44,413 bases of DNA, taken from assembly GCA_002471665.1 (NCBI GenBank), contig DKQK01000028.1, forward strand, positions 220,688 to 265,100. The letters run 5' to 3'. The first letter of the stretch is position 1; each line of letters begins with the position of its first letter. Below are positions 17,959 to 25,536 of this stretch, in pieces. The stretch comes from Gammaproteobacteria bacterium UBA7310 (GTDB lineage: Bacteria > Pseudomonadota > Gammaproteobacteria > Pseudomonadales > Ketobacteraceae). Under the pieces are notes generated by a model. That model ran no database searches. It was given only the letters and a program-made list of their open reading frames with translations, and was not told the DNA's origin. Made by a program: the position numbers and the translations under genes.

Positions 17959-18897
17959 GTGCAACCTGTAATCTCGGTACGTCATCTTTCCAAAGTATAC
18001 GAAGGTGGCTTTCAGGCGTTGAAAGACGTCAATCTGGACATTCATCGTGGTGAAATATTTGCGTTGCTGGGCCCTAATGGCGCCGGCAAAACCACACTGA
18101 TCAGCATCATCTGCGGGATCGTGAATCCGGGCTCCGGCCAGGTATTGGCGGATGGCCACGACGTGGTCAAAGAGTATCGGGCAGCCCGTTCCATTATCGG
18201 CCTGGTACCGCAGGAATTATCCACCGATGCGTTTGAAAGCGTGTGGAGTGCGGTGTCGTTCAGCCGCGGTCTGTACGGAAAACCGCGCAACGATGCGCAT
18301 ATCGAAAAGGTGTTGAAAGCACTGTCACTGTGGGACAAGCGTAATAACCGCATCATGGAGTTGTCCGGTGGCATGAAGCGTCGCGTTTTGATTGCCAAGG
18401 CACTGTCCCACGAGCCGCGGATTCTGTTCCTGGATGAACCCACTGCCGGGGTTGATGTGGAGCTGCGGCGGGATATGTGGGACATGGTCCGTGATCTGCG
18501 GAGCCAGGGTGTCACCATCATTCTCACCACCCATTACATAGAAGAGGCCGAAGAAATGGCCGATCGCATTGGCGTGATCAATAAGGGTGAAATCGTGGTG
18601 GTGGACGAGAAAAAGTCGCTGATGCAGAAGCTGGGCAAGAAGCAATTAACGCTGTATTTACAGCAACCACTGGAAGCAATACCGGAGGCGTTGAGTCGCC
18701 ATCCCCTGGCGTTGTCCGACGATGGCCAGGCGCTGACCTTCACCTTTGATGTGCAGAGTGAAGCAACCGGAATTGCCCAGGTGTTGCGGGAGTTGAATCA
18801 GCATGGCATTGATTTTCGCGATCTGCATTCCAGCGAAAGTTCGCTGGAGGAGATTTTTGTCAATCTGGTAAAAGGTGCGCGGGGGGATCGGGTATGA
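17959..18897 (+). CDS. yadG: ABC transporter ATP-binding protein, YadG-like
   Basis: This 312-residue ABC ATPase has Walker A GPNGAGKT at residues 38-45, signature LSGGMKRR, Walker B ILFLDEPTAG and the H-loop TTHYIEEAEEM. The order and the phrase DEPTAGVDVELRRDMW match E. coli YadG, of the DrrA/CcmA branch of ABC-2 exporters. Its C-terminal about 80 residues are the regulatory tail typical of that group (SSLEEIFVNLV). The start is GTG at 17959, well placed behind GAAGGGAG; an upstream TTG at 17944 lies inside that ribosome binding site. Its stop overlaps the ATG of the permease gene (ATGA). The substrate is unknown; the YadGH pair is uncharacterised in E. coli as well. Confidence 0.85.
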   Translation: MQPVISVRHLSKVYEGGFQALKDVNLDIHRGEIFALLGPNGAGKTTLISIICGIVNPGSGQVLADGHDVVKEYRAARSIIGLVPQELSTDAFESVWSAVSFSRGLYGKPRNDAHIEKVLKALSLWDKRNNRIMELSGGMKRRVLIAKALSHEPRILFLDEPTAGVDVELRRDMWDMVRDLRSQGVTIILTTHYIEEAEEMADRIGVINKGEIVVVDEKKSLMQKLGKKQLTLYLQQPLEAIPEALSRHPLALSDDGQALTFTFDVQSEATGIAQVLRELNQHGIDFRDLHSSESSLEEIFVNLVKGARGDRV

Positions 18898-19655
18898 ATT
18901 TTTATGCTGTGCGGGCAATCTACAAATTTGAAATGGCCCGCACCTGGCGCACGTTGATGCAGAGCATTGCGTCACCGGTATTGTCCACGTCACTGTATTT
19001 TATTGTGTTCGGCTCCGCCATCGGTTCACGCATGGTGGCCATTGACGGTGTGGAGTACGGTGCCTTTATCATTCCCGGTCTGGTGATGTTCACCCTGCTT
19101 ACCCAAAGCATTTCCAATGCCTCGTTCGGGATTTATTTTCCCCGCTTCTCCGGCACCATCTACGAATTGTTATCGGCACCGGTTTCATTTGTGGAAATTC
19201 TGATGGGCTATGTGGGGGCGGCAGCCACCAAGTCCATCATTGTTGGGATATTGATCCTGATCACGGCCCGGTTTTTTGTGGATTACCACATCGAGCATCC
19301 GCTGTGGATGGTGAGTTTTCTCATCCTGACTTCCATCACCTTCAGTCTGTTCGGTTTTATTATCGGGGTTTGGGCCGATGGCTTTGAAAAACTGCAGCTG
19401 ATTCCGTTGATGGTGATTACGCCATTGGCGTTTTTAGGGGGGAGCTTTTATTCCATCAACATGTTGCCGCCCATCTGGCATACCATAACGTTGTTTAATC
19501 CGGTGGTGTATCTGATCAGTGGATTTCGCTGGAGTTTCTATGGGGTGGCGGATGTGAATGTGGCCGTCAGCCTGGCGATGACGGCGTTGTTTCTGTTGCT
19601 GTGTCTGGCGGCGGTGTGGTGGATTTTCAAAACCGGCTATCGCTTGAAAACCTGA
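18894..19655 (+). CDS. yadH: ABC-2 type permease, YadH-like
   Basis: This 253-residue integral membrane protein has about six hydrophobic segments, in the ABC-2 permease family. LYFIVFGSAIGSRM, FIIPGLVMFTLLTQS, TPLAFLGGSFYSINMLPP and FNPVVYLISGFRW match the YadH pattern closely in order and spacing. It is translationally coupled to the ATPase gene through the ATGA overlap at 18894-18897, and the two should form an exporter with two copies of each subunit. The transcript probably ends at the 13-bp inverted repeat just downstream. There is no direct clue to the cargo; the neighbours on either side are on the opposite strand. Confidence 0.87.
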   Translation: MNFYAVRAIYKFEMARTWRTLMQSIASPVLSTSLYFIVFGSAIGSRMVAIDGVEYGAFIIPGLVMFTLLTQSISNASFGIYFPRFSGTIYELLSAPVSFVEILMGYVGAAATKSIIVGILILITARFFVDYHIEHPLWMVSFLILTSITFSLFGFIIGVWADGFEKLQLIPLMVITPLAFLGGSFYSINMLPPIWHTITLFNPVVYLISGFRWSFYGVADVNVAVSLAMTALFLLLCLAAVWWIFKTGYRLKT

Positions 19656-19660
19656 AGTGG

Positions 19661-19694
19661 ATGTTTTGGCGCTAAAGGTTCAGCGCCAAAACAT
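19661..19694. terminator. Perfect 13-bp inverted repeat between convergent genes
   Basis: ATGTTTTGGCGCT (19661-19673) pairs exactly with AGCGCCAAAACAT (19682-19694), with an 8-base loop. It lies between the stop codons of the convergent permease and PEP-CTERM genes, so it probably ends both transcripts. It lacks a run of T after the stem on either strand, so it is not a textbook intrinsic terminator. Confidence 0.65.
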
Positions 19695-19703
19695 GGCAAC
19701 GGT

Positions 19704-20438
19704 TTAACCTTTGCGACGTAGACCAAAACCCAGCAGTCCAAGTACAAACAGGCCAATTGTGGCGGGCTCAGGCACGCTCACTTCGTCATAGGTGTAGTTT
19801 ACCACCAGATTACCCCAGAATCGGGTTTCGCCGTAGGTGCGGCAGGTATCTTCGGTGTCATAACAATAGGATGTGGTGGCAGTTGTACGGGCGCTGGCGC
19901 GGAAGTTCAGGGTCTCATCCAGAAACTGCTCCAATAGTGAAGCATCCGTAGTGCTGAACAGGATGCCGTCCAAGTAGTTGGCATAGGTTGAGGTTGTGCG
20001 TGAACAATAGCCGTCGTTGTCACTGCAGTTGACACTGGAAGAGCGGCTGGTGGAAGGATTGTAGCCCAGGTTTGGATCATACAGATCCAGATAAAAGTCC
20101 CCCCGTACGTAGCCACCTCCGGAGACATTGTCTTCACAGAACGCCCAGCAGTCTGACGGATCCCTAACGGCAATACTGCTGCGGATATAAGCGCTGGTAT
20201 CATAGCTGATGGAAACGCCGGTCAGTGTCCCGAGGCTGGAATCAAATCCATTGAGCGATGTGTAGGCGTAACCGTAGTTGGAGGCGCTGGTGGGAGTGGT
20301 GCTGTTCGCGGTGGAGGTATAGATAGTGCCTGTATTGAAACTGGTTGAATCTGACATCACCAGTGCATGGCTGACACCAGTGGTTGCCAAAAGCAGGGCC
20401 ACCGTTACGCAGCGGCAGTATCTCAAGAGTTGTATCAT
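19704..20438 (-). CDS. PEP-CTERM sorting domain protein
   Basis: This 244-residue secreted protein has a signal peptide (about 1-25, cleaved near SHA-LVM). The mature part is rich in Ser, Thr, Tyr and Asn and has paired cysteines (DCWAFCED; CYDTEDTCR). The C-terminal tail VPEPATIGLFVLGLLGFGL followed by RRKG is a classic PEP-CTERM signal: the VPEP motif, one transmembrane helix and a basic end. Such proteins are recognised by an exosortase and linked to exopolysaccharide and biofilm or floc formation. No exosortase or EPS gene is in the window. GGGGA precedes ATG 20438. The mature domain is not one I recognise. Confidence 0.85.
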   Translation of the reverse strand: MIQLLRYCRCVTVALLLATTGVSHALVMSDSTSFNTGTIYTSTANSTTPTSASNYGYAYTSLNGFDSSLGTLTGVSISYDTSAYIRSSIAVRDPSDCWAFCEDNVSGGGYVRGDFYLDLYDPNLGYNPSTSRSSSVNCSDNDGYCSRTTSTYANYLDGILFSTTDASLLEQFLDETLNFRASARTTATTSYCYDTEDTCRTYGETRFWGNLVVNYTYDEVSVPEPATIGLFVLGLLGFGLRRKG

Positions 20439-20771
20439 GTTAAAGTCCCCAATATGTGAAAGTGTAATGTGATTATTAATTAACCTGACTAGAGTTAGGC
20501 ATCATTACACAAGCACATCCTATGCCAGTGGTATATCCGATTGTTTTTGTTAGTGGTGTTTGATTTTGGCTGGTTGAGCGTACGCGTAGCCGTATGGAAT
20601 ATCGACATCTCATGCAAACCATTGAAAACTCTGGGCTGGAACCGGTCGGTCACGGAAAACCGCTGGTTCTTGTTCATTTGGACTTTGCAGCCACTGCTGA
20701 TAACCCATAATATTGGTTGAATTCTGTTCAAAGTAAAAGCCGCCAGGCGTGAATCGACCATAATAAAAATA
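20439..20771. promoter_or_regulatory. Divergent intergenic region with one imperfect palindrome
   Basis: This 333-bp gap separates the divergent PEP-CTERM and FadL genes and should hold both promoters. An imperfect palindrome CCTGACT-AG-AGTTAGG (one mismatch) at 20484-20499 lies 46-61 bp upstream of the PEP-CTERM start, where an operator would fit. The stretch 20470-20483 is very AT-rich. An antisense open frame at 20495-20923 runs into the FadL gene and looks non-coding. Confidence 0.4.
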
Positions 20772-22352
20772 ATGATGAACATCCGCCGATTTCTTGTTTG
20801 GGTCAGTTTCGTGACCTGCTCCGCCGCGCACGCCCAGTTGGCGCAAAACTTAACTGTGGGCAGTGCCAAGGCTCTGTCTTTGGGCAACTCGGTTACCGCC
20901 GATACCCCGGGCATTGATTCCATTCACTATAACCCGGCGGGTCTCTATCAGGTCAAAGGCCGGCAGTACCAATTGAAGGTGATCGCGGGCCGCTTCACCG
21001 TAACCGGGGAGGTGGAACGCTCCGAGCGTTATAACCGCTTGATGGATCAGTACGGTTACGCCTACTCAGATGACCCGGTGGCGGAGGGGGCCTCGTCCAC
21101 TGAGGATGTGTCTGTCATGCTGCCGTTTTTGGGGTTGACCGAAATACCGGTGCTGATGGCGCCCTTGGGCGGGGCGGCGGTGGAGGTGAAAGACCGTAAC
21201 CTGGTGTGGGGCAGTTCGGTATTTGCACCGATGATTGTGGGCTACCAGCGGGGTGATGGCAGCCCCCTGCGTTATCAGGGCAACGAGCTGGGGTTAACCC
21301 ATCTCACGTATTTTTCGCCCACCGTGGCGTTCCCCATCAGCGACGAGCTGACCTTCGGGGTGGGCCTGCATTTTAATTACACCGGTGTTGGTATTGATCT
21401 GGATTTTCGTTTGCCCAATGCCATATTGGTGGGAGTGGACAGCTTCAGCGGGTTGCTGTGCGAATTGCCGGAAATCGATGCCGTGGTGAATGTGTGTGAA
21501 GGTGACCTGGGCCCATTCACCGACATCGGTAATATCGAAGTGGAGGTGGAGAACTACCTGAACCCATCCTTCAATCTGGGAATGCTGTGGCAGCCCAGTG
21601 ATTGGTTCAGGTTGGGCATGGTGTATCAAAGCGGGGCCAGTAAAACCCTTAAAGGGGAGTATCAGATTCGCTATGGGGATGACTGGCTGGATTTCTTCTC
21701 GGGGCTTAATGGCACGGCCGTGGGCAACGCGGTGACCGGGGTGTTGGCGTTACCCAAGGGTTTGGAAAAAGAGCAGGGGGATGCTGCGTTGGAATTCACG
21801 ATCCCACAGCATTTTGCCACCGGGGTCAGTGTTAAGGTCACCCCCAGCTGGACGCTGAATGTGGATCTGAAATGGACCGATACGGCGCAGTGGGATGAGT
21901 TCAAGCTGGAGTTTGAAAACCCGCCGGAGTTTTTGCCGGTGCTGAGCTTTTTGGCGCCGGACCAGGTCAGTGCCTCGACACTGGCCTTTCCCCGTGAATA
22001 TGAGAGTGTCTGGAGTTGGGCGTTGGGTGTGGAGCATCAATACACGGATCGACTGGCGCTGCGCATCGGTTATGAAGACCGGGGTAACGCCATTCCTGCC
22101 AACAAAGCGGATTATCTGGCACCCTTTGGTGAGGCGTATTTGTTGGGCGCCGGATTTGCTTATGTTCCGCAACAGGGCGCACTGCTGGAGCTGGGCATCG
22201 GCACCCTGGTGTCACGCAGCAGCGCACCGGACAATACCAGCAGCAACGTGAACGATTACAACCAGCTTATCTATAACCCATATGCCGGAGTCAATGTTAA
22301 AACCAGCGTGCGTGCCTATCTGCTGGAACTGAGCTATCACGCTCAGTTTTGA
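20772..22352 (+). CDS. FadL/OmpP1/TodX-family outer membrane transporter
   Basis: This 526-residue outer membrane beta-barrel has a signal peptide ending near SAAHA. The early mature sequence, TVGSAKALSLGNSVTADTPG then SIHYNPAGLYQVKGRQYQ, is the FadL hatch and NPAG signature. The rest is alternating amphipathic strands (WFRLGMVYQSG, TPSWTLNVDLKWTDTAQWDEF, RLALRIGYEDRGNAIP) ending in the C-terminal aromatic residue of LSYHAQF. FadL homologues carry long-chain fatty acids, alkanes or aromatics across the outer membrane. At 526 residues it is longer than E. coli FadL (about 445). There is no clear Shine-Dalgarno before ATG 20772, and a second ATG follows directly. Confidence 0.85.
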   Translation: MMNIRRFLVWVSFVTCSAAHAQLAQNLTVGSAKALSLGNSVTADTPGIDSIHYNPAGLYQVKGRQYQLKVIAGRFTVTGEVERSERYNRLMDQYGYAYSDDPVAEGASSTEDVSVMLPFLGLTEIPVLMAPLGGAAVEVKDRNLVWGSSVFAPMIVGYQRGDGSPLRYQGNELGLTHLTYFSPTVAFPISDELTFGVGLHFNYTGVGIDLDFRLPNAILVGVDSFSGLLCELPEIDAVVNVCEGDLGPFTDIGNIEVEVENYLNPSFNLGMLWQPSDWFRLGMVYQSGASKTLKGEYQIRYGDDWLDFFSGLNGTAVGNAVTGVLALPKGLEKEQGDAALEFTIPQHFATGVSVKVTPSWTLNVDLKWTDTAQWDEFKLEFENPPEFLPVLSFLAPDQVSASTLAFPREYESVWSWALGVEHQYTDRLALRIGYEDRGNAIPANKADYLAPFGEAYLLGAGFAYVPQQGALLELGIGTLVSRSSAPDNTSSNVNDYNQLIYNPYAGVNVKTSVRAYLLELSYHAQF

Positions 22353-22455
22353 GTTGGGCCTGTTCCGGTTGCTTGAGAATAAACGCATCCGCCACATTGA
22401 TTGCCCCCAGCAATGTAATGGACAGCATCAGAAATACCTTGAAGAACGGTGTCAT
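22297..22455 (-). CDS. Possible small membrane or secreted protein (52 aa)
   Basis: This is a candidate short gene. MTPFFKVFLMLSITLLGAINV forms a good signal or anchor helix, followed by a polar tail (KQPEQAQLKTERDSS). GGGGGTGAG lies six bases upstream of ATG 22455. It overlaps the convergent 3' end of the FadL gene by 56 bp, which argues against it, and no family is recognised. I list it because start signal and hydrophobic profile agree. Confidence 0.3.
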   Translation of the reverse strand: MTPFFKVFLMLSITLLGAINVADAFILKQPEQAQLKTERDSSVPADRHARWF

Positions 22456-22688
22456 ACAACTCACCCCCAATGGATCAAAACACCTAATACCCTGTGCTCG
22501 GCACCCCCGTGCCAACGCAAAAACGAAATGAATTCGCTTAGCGACACCAATCGGTCTCGCTTGAACACAGTACAAGCACATTGCGGGCCGGTTTTTAAAA
22601 TGGTTTGTTTTACAGGAAGATGATGCAGGTGTGGGGCCGTTGCCGGGTGGCTACTGCAAAGAATGTCGACAGGTTGCGGGTGTGGCTA
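22456..22688. other. Intergenic region with no recognised gene
   Basis: Apart from the possible small gene at its left edge, I see no conserved frame, RNA gene or strong hairpin here. Short antisense frames across it have no plausible start signals. Confidence 0.4.
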
Positions 22689-23183
22689 TCAGTGCCGAAA
22701 ATCTTCACCAAAAGTGGTTTCATAATCAATAAAACCCAAGCTGGTCTCACCGAAGTAAAATGAATCGGCGGCAGCCACCACGATCTGCAGTTGGCTGTCT
22801 GTGCTGTGCTCACCGCTTAAATCAACGGTCCAGTGCAGGGCGCTGTCATCGGTGGCAACCAGATCTTGAGGCGCCTGGTTTTCAGTGTCGGTGGTGGCCA
22901 GAGCGGCTTTGGCGCCTTGCAGGGGGTGTTTGGAGGTCAGGCTCAGGGTCATCATGTTGACTCCCGCCTGTTCCACCTTCATGTCAATTTCGAACTCCGC
23001 ATTCTTCAACGTGCAATGGCCACTGGGGTAACGGCAGTTTGGCAGTGTGGCCAGGGCATAGGATTTGCCTGCCTGGGCTTTGTGCGGTTTCTCTCCTACG
23101 GCGGCATCAGTGGCAAAGTAGGCAATCACCGCCAGAATCGGGGCAACAATAAGCGCGATAACAACATGTTTGTTGGTCAACAT
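22689..23183 (-). CDS. Membrane-anchored or secreted protein of unknown function
   Basis: This 164-residue protein has one N-terminal hydrophobic helix (HVVIALIVAPILAVIAYFATDAAVG), then a soluble domain with a CRYPSGHC pair of cysteines near residues 49-56, probably a disulfide. A beta-rich region follows (NAEFEIDMKVEQAGVNMMTLSLTS; HWTVDLSG; SQLQIVVAAADSFYFGETSLGF). The start at 23183 places the helix first; an upstream frame to 23216 adds residues without support. It lies 105 bp downstream of the symporter gene on the same strand and may be its third partner. Proteins of this shape sit beside VC_2705-type symporters in some relatives, but I know of no assigned function. Confidence 0.7.
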   Translation of the reverse strand: MLTNKHVVIALIVAPILAVIAYFATDAAVGEKPHKAQAGKSYALATLPNCRYPSGHCTLKNAEFEIDMKVEQAGVNMMTLSLTSKHPLQGAKAALATTDTENQAPQDLVATDDSALHWTVDLSGEHSTDSQLQIVVAAADSFYFGETSLGFIDYETTFGEDFRH

Positions 23184-23288
23184 CACAGTCTCTTTGTGGT
23201 AATAAAAAGCCCCCATTACTTGTGGTGTTGGAGGCTTGGGTGGTGGCCCGGATTGTGTCCGGGCCAGGTTTCGTTGTGAACGTCTGGA

Positions 23289-25019
23289 TCAGTGAGCTTG
23301 CGCCTCGCCGGCTCCGGCCGGCATGCGAATGCTCTCCACCATCTCCTGCACATGCTCCGGTGGCTCCTGTGTAACCCGTGATACCAGGAAGGCCACCACA
23401 AAGTTCACCACAGCACCGATGGCGCCAAACGCGTTGGGCTCGATGCCCAGGAACCAGTTCTGTGGCAGATCACCCATAAACGAAGTGCTGGCCACAAACA
23501 TGATGCCTTTGTGTTGGAACACATAGAGCAGTGTCACGGTAATCCCGGCAATCATACCTGCAATCGCCCCTTCCTTGTTAATCCGTTTGTTGAAGATACC
23601 CATCATCAACGCCGGGAAAATGGAAGAGGCGGCCAGGCCGAAGGCAAGTGCCACCGTTCCTGCGGCGAAGTCCGGCGGGTTGAAGCCCAGGTAGCCGGCC
23701 ACACCAATGGCACCGGCCATGGCGATACGGCTGGCCATCAGCTCGGATTTTTCTGAAATGTCCGGCATGAACACCCCTTTGCACAGATCATGCGAGATGG
23801 CCGATGCGATGGCCAGCAGCAGCCCCGCCGCAGTGGACAATGCTGCTGCCAAACCGCCGGCCGCCACCAGTGCAATCACCCAATTAGGCAGGCGCGCGAT
23901 CTCGGGGTTGGCCAGTACCATGATGTCACGGTCCACCGTTACCATTTCATTGGTATCCTTGTTGGCGCTGTATTGAACTTTGCCGTCACCGTTCTTGTCC
24001 TGGAATTCCAACAGGCCGGTTTTCTCCCAGTTTCTGAACCACTGTGGACGTTCATCGTAGGTGAGGTATTCACCCTTGGTAGGCTCAATGGTGTTCATGA
24101 AATTCATGCGCGCCATGGCGGCTACCGCCGGCGCGGTGGTGTACAGAATGGTGATGAACACCAGAGCCCAACCGGCGGAACTGCGTGCGTCGGCCACCTT
24201 GGGTACAGTGAAGAAGCGAATGATGACGTGGGGCAGGCCGGCGGTACCGATCATCAGCGACATGGTGTACACGAACATATTGAGCTGACTTAGCCTCGAC
24301 TGTGTCGTGTATTCATGGAACCCCAGTTCCGTCACCACTTGATCCAACCGGTCCAGCAGGAAGGTGTCACTGCCCACCATGGTGGAGCCGAGGCCCAGTT
24401 GCGGAATAGGATTACCGGTCAGGTTGAGGGAGATGAAAATGGCGGGAATGGTATAGGCAAAAATCAGCACACAATACTGCGCTATTTGCGTGTAGGTGAT
24501 GCCCTTCATACCGCCCATAACCGCGTAGACGAAGACAATACCCATGCCCACTAACAGGCCGGTGCCGTAGTCCACTTCCAGAAAACGGGAGAAAGCCACC
24601 CCGATACCTTTCATTTGGCCGATTACATAGGTAACCGAGGCGATGATCAAACACACCACGGCAACGATACGGGCCGCTTTCGAGTAATAGCGATCACCAA
24701 TGAACTCGGGTACGGTGAACTTGCCGAATTTGCGCAGGTAGGGCGCCAGCAGCATGGCCAGCAACACAAATCCACCGGTCCAGCCCATAAGGAACACCGA
24801 GCCACCGTAGCCCAGAAATGCGATCATACCAGCCATGGAGATGAAGGACGCCGCCGACATCCAGTCCGCTGCCGTGGCCATGCCGTTGGCAACGGGGTTG
24901 ACGCCGCCGCCGGCCACATAGAAATCCTTGGTGGTGCCGGCCCGGGCCCAGATGGCGATGCCGATGTACAGCGCAAACGTCAGGCCCACCACAATGTATG
25001 TTAGGGTTTGTAAATCCAT
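23289..25019 (-). CDS. Sodium/solute symporter, VC_2705 subfamily (acetate/carboxylate uptake)
   Basis: This 576-residue inner-membrane SSS transporter has about 13 TM segments. TTKDFYVAGGGVNPVANGMATAADWMSAASFISM is the family hallmark, followed by GRYI-like sodium-site helices and a conserved TAAGLLLAIASAISHDL. A hydrophilic insert at about residues 315-375 contains DKNGDGKVQYSA, which resembles an EF-hand calcium loop. ActP and relatives take up acetate and other short carboxylates; in Vibrio and Pseudomonas, genes of this class are controlled by CrbS/CrbR or MxtR/ErdR, and that pair is encoded at the left of this window. It follows the DUF4212 gene after 11 bp, forming an operon. The exact substrate is not determined by sequence. 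Confidence 0.87.
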   Translation of the reverse strand: MDLQTLTYIVVGLTFALYIGIAIWARAGTTKDFYVAGGGVNPVANGMATAADWMSAASFISMAGMIAFLGYGGSVFLMGWTGGFVLLAMLLAPYLRKFGKFTVPEFIGDRYYSKAARIVAVVCLIIASVTYVIGQMKGIGVAFSRFLEVDYGTGLLVGMGIVFVYAVMGGMKGITYTQIAQYCVLIFAYTIPAIFISLNLTGNPIPQLGLGSTMVGSDTFLLDRLDQVVTELGFHEYTTQSRLSQLNMFVYTMSLMIGTAGLPHVIIRFFTVPKVADARSSAGWALVFITILYTTAPAVAAMARMNFMNTIEPTKGEYLTYDERPQWFRNWEKTGLLEFQDKNGDGKVQYSANKDTNEMVTVDRDIMVLANPEIARLPNWVIALVAAGGLAAALSTAAGLLLAIASAISHDLCKGVFMPDISEKSELMASRIAMAGAIGVAGYLGFNPPDFAAGTVALAFGLAASSIFPALMMGIFNKRINKEGAIAGMIAGITVTLLYVFQHKGIMFVASTSFMGDLPQNWFLGIEPNAFGAIGAVVNFVVAFLVSRVTQEPPEHVQEMVESIRMPAGAGEAQAH

Positions 25020-25030
25020 TGTGCCTTACC

Positions 25031-25297
25031 TCACTTCTCTTCTACGCCGTATTTGCGATCCAGCTCACCCATCTTTTTCGCATACACGAAAATCAACACC
25101 ACAAAGGTGTAGATGGAACCCTGTTGCGCAAACCAGAAACCCAGTTTATAGCCACCAATTCTGATCTGGTTCAGTACATCCACCAGAATCACACCGAAGC
25201 CAAAGGACACCACAAACCACACCGCCAACAGGGTCAACATCAATTTGACGTTGGCCGACCAATAGGCGGTAGCGTCTTCTTTACTCTTGAACGCCAT
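25031..25297 (-). CDS. DUF4212 small subunit of sodium/solute symporter
   Basis: This 88-residue protein has two TM helices (about 15-40 and 55-80) with KLMLTLLAVWFVVSFGFGVIL and LGFWFAQQGSIYTFVVLIFVYA. The motif GGYKLGFWFAQQGS is the DUF4212 signature. These small proteins are always encoded next to VC_2705-type symporters and are presumed subunits. ATG 25297 is preceded by GGAGGG; the upstream extension to 25393 is polar and lacks a ribosome binding site. First gene of the operon with the symporter 11 bp downstream. The 190 bp upstream should hold the promoter. Confidence 0.88.
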   Translation of the reverse strand: MAFKSKEDATAYWSANVKLMLTLLAVWFVVSFGFGVILVDVLNQIRIGGYKLGFWFAQQGSIYTFVVLIFVYAKKMGELDRKYGVEEK

Positions 25298-25491
25298 ACA
25301 CGAACCCTCCGAAAATCCTGTTTTATTGTCGTTGTACACTGTTCGTTTTAAACCAGTGGTTGTGGATTGGGTATTAGACGTTGGTCGAGACAAGGGCCTG
25401 GAATACGGCTTCTATCCACCTATTACGGACCTGCCCTAACAAAATTTTTCAAATAGAAACAGGGCCTTTTGCCAGTTTACCCGCATGAATA

Positions 25492-25513
25492 AAGGCGCCC
25501 CGTGGGGCGCCTT
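25492..25513 (-). terminator. Intrinsic terminator of the long minus-strand operon
   Basis: AAGGCGCCCC (25492-25501) and GGGGCGCCTT (25504-25513) form a GC-rich 10-bp stem with a minimal loop. Read on the minus strand it is followed by TTTATT. It lies 24 bp past the stop of the giant lipoprotein gene. Confidence 0.8.
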
Positions 25514-25536
25514 ATGGTTTCAGTGAACGGACCTGG

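Noticed and set aside
20495..20923. Minus-strand open frame of 142 residues across the gap and the FadL gene start
   Set aside because: It overlaps the FadL signal peptide region in antisense, has no start signal and shows low-complexity Asn/Arg-rich sequence.
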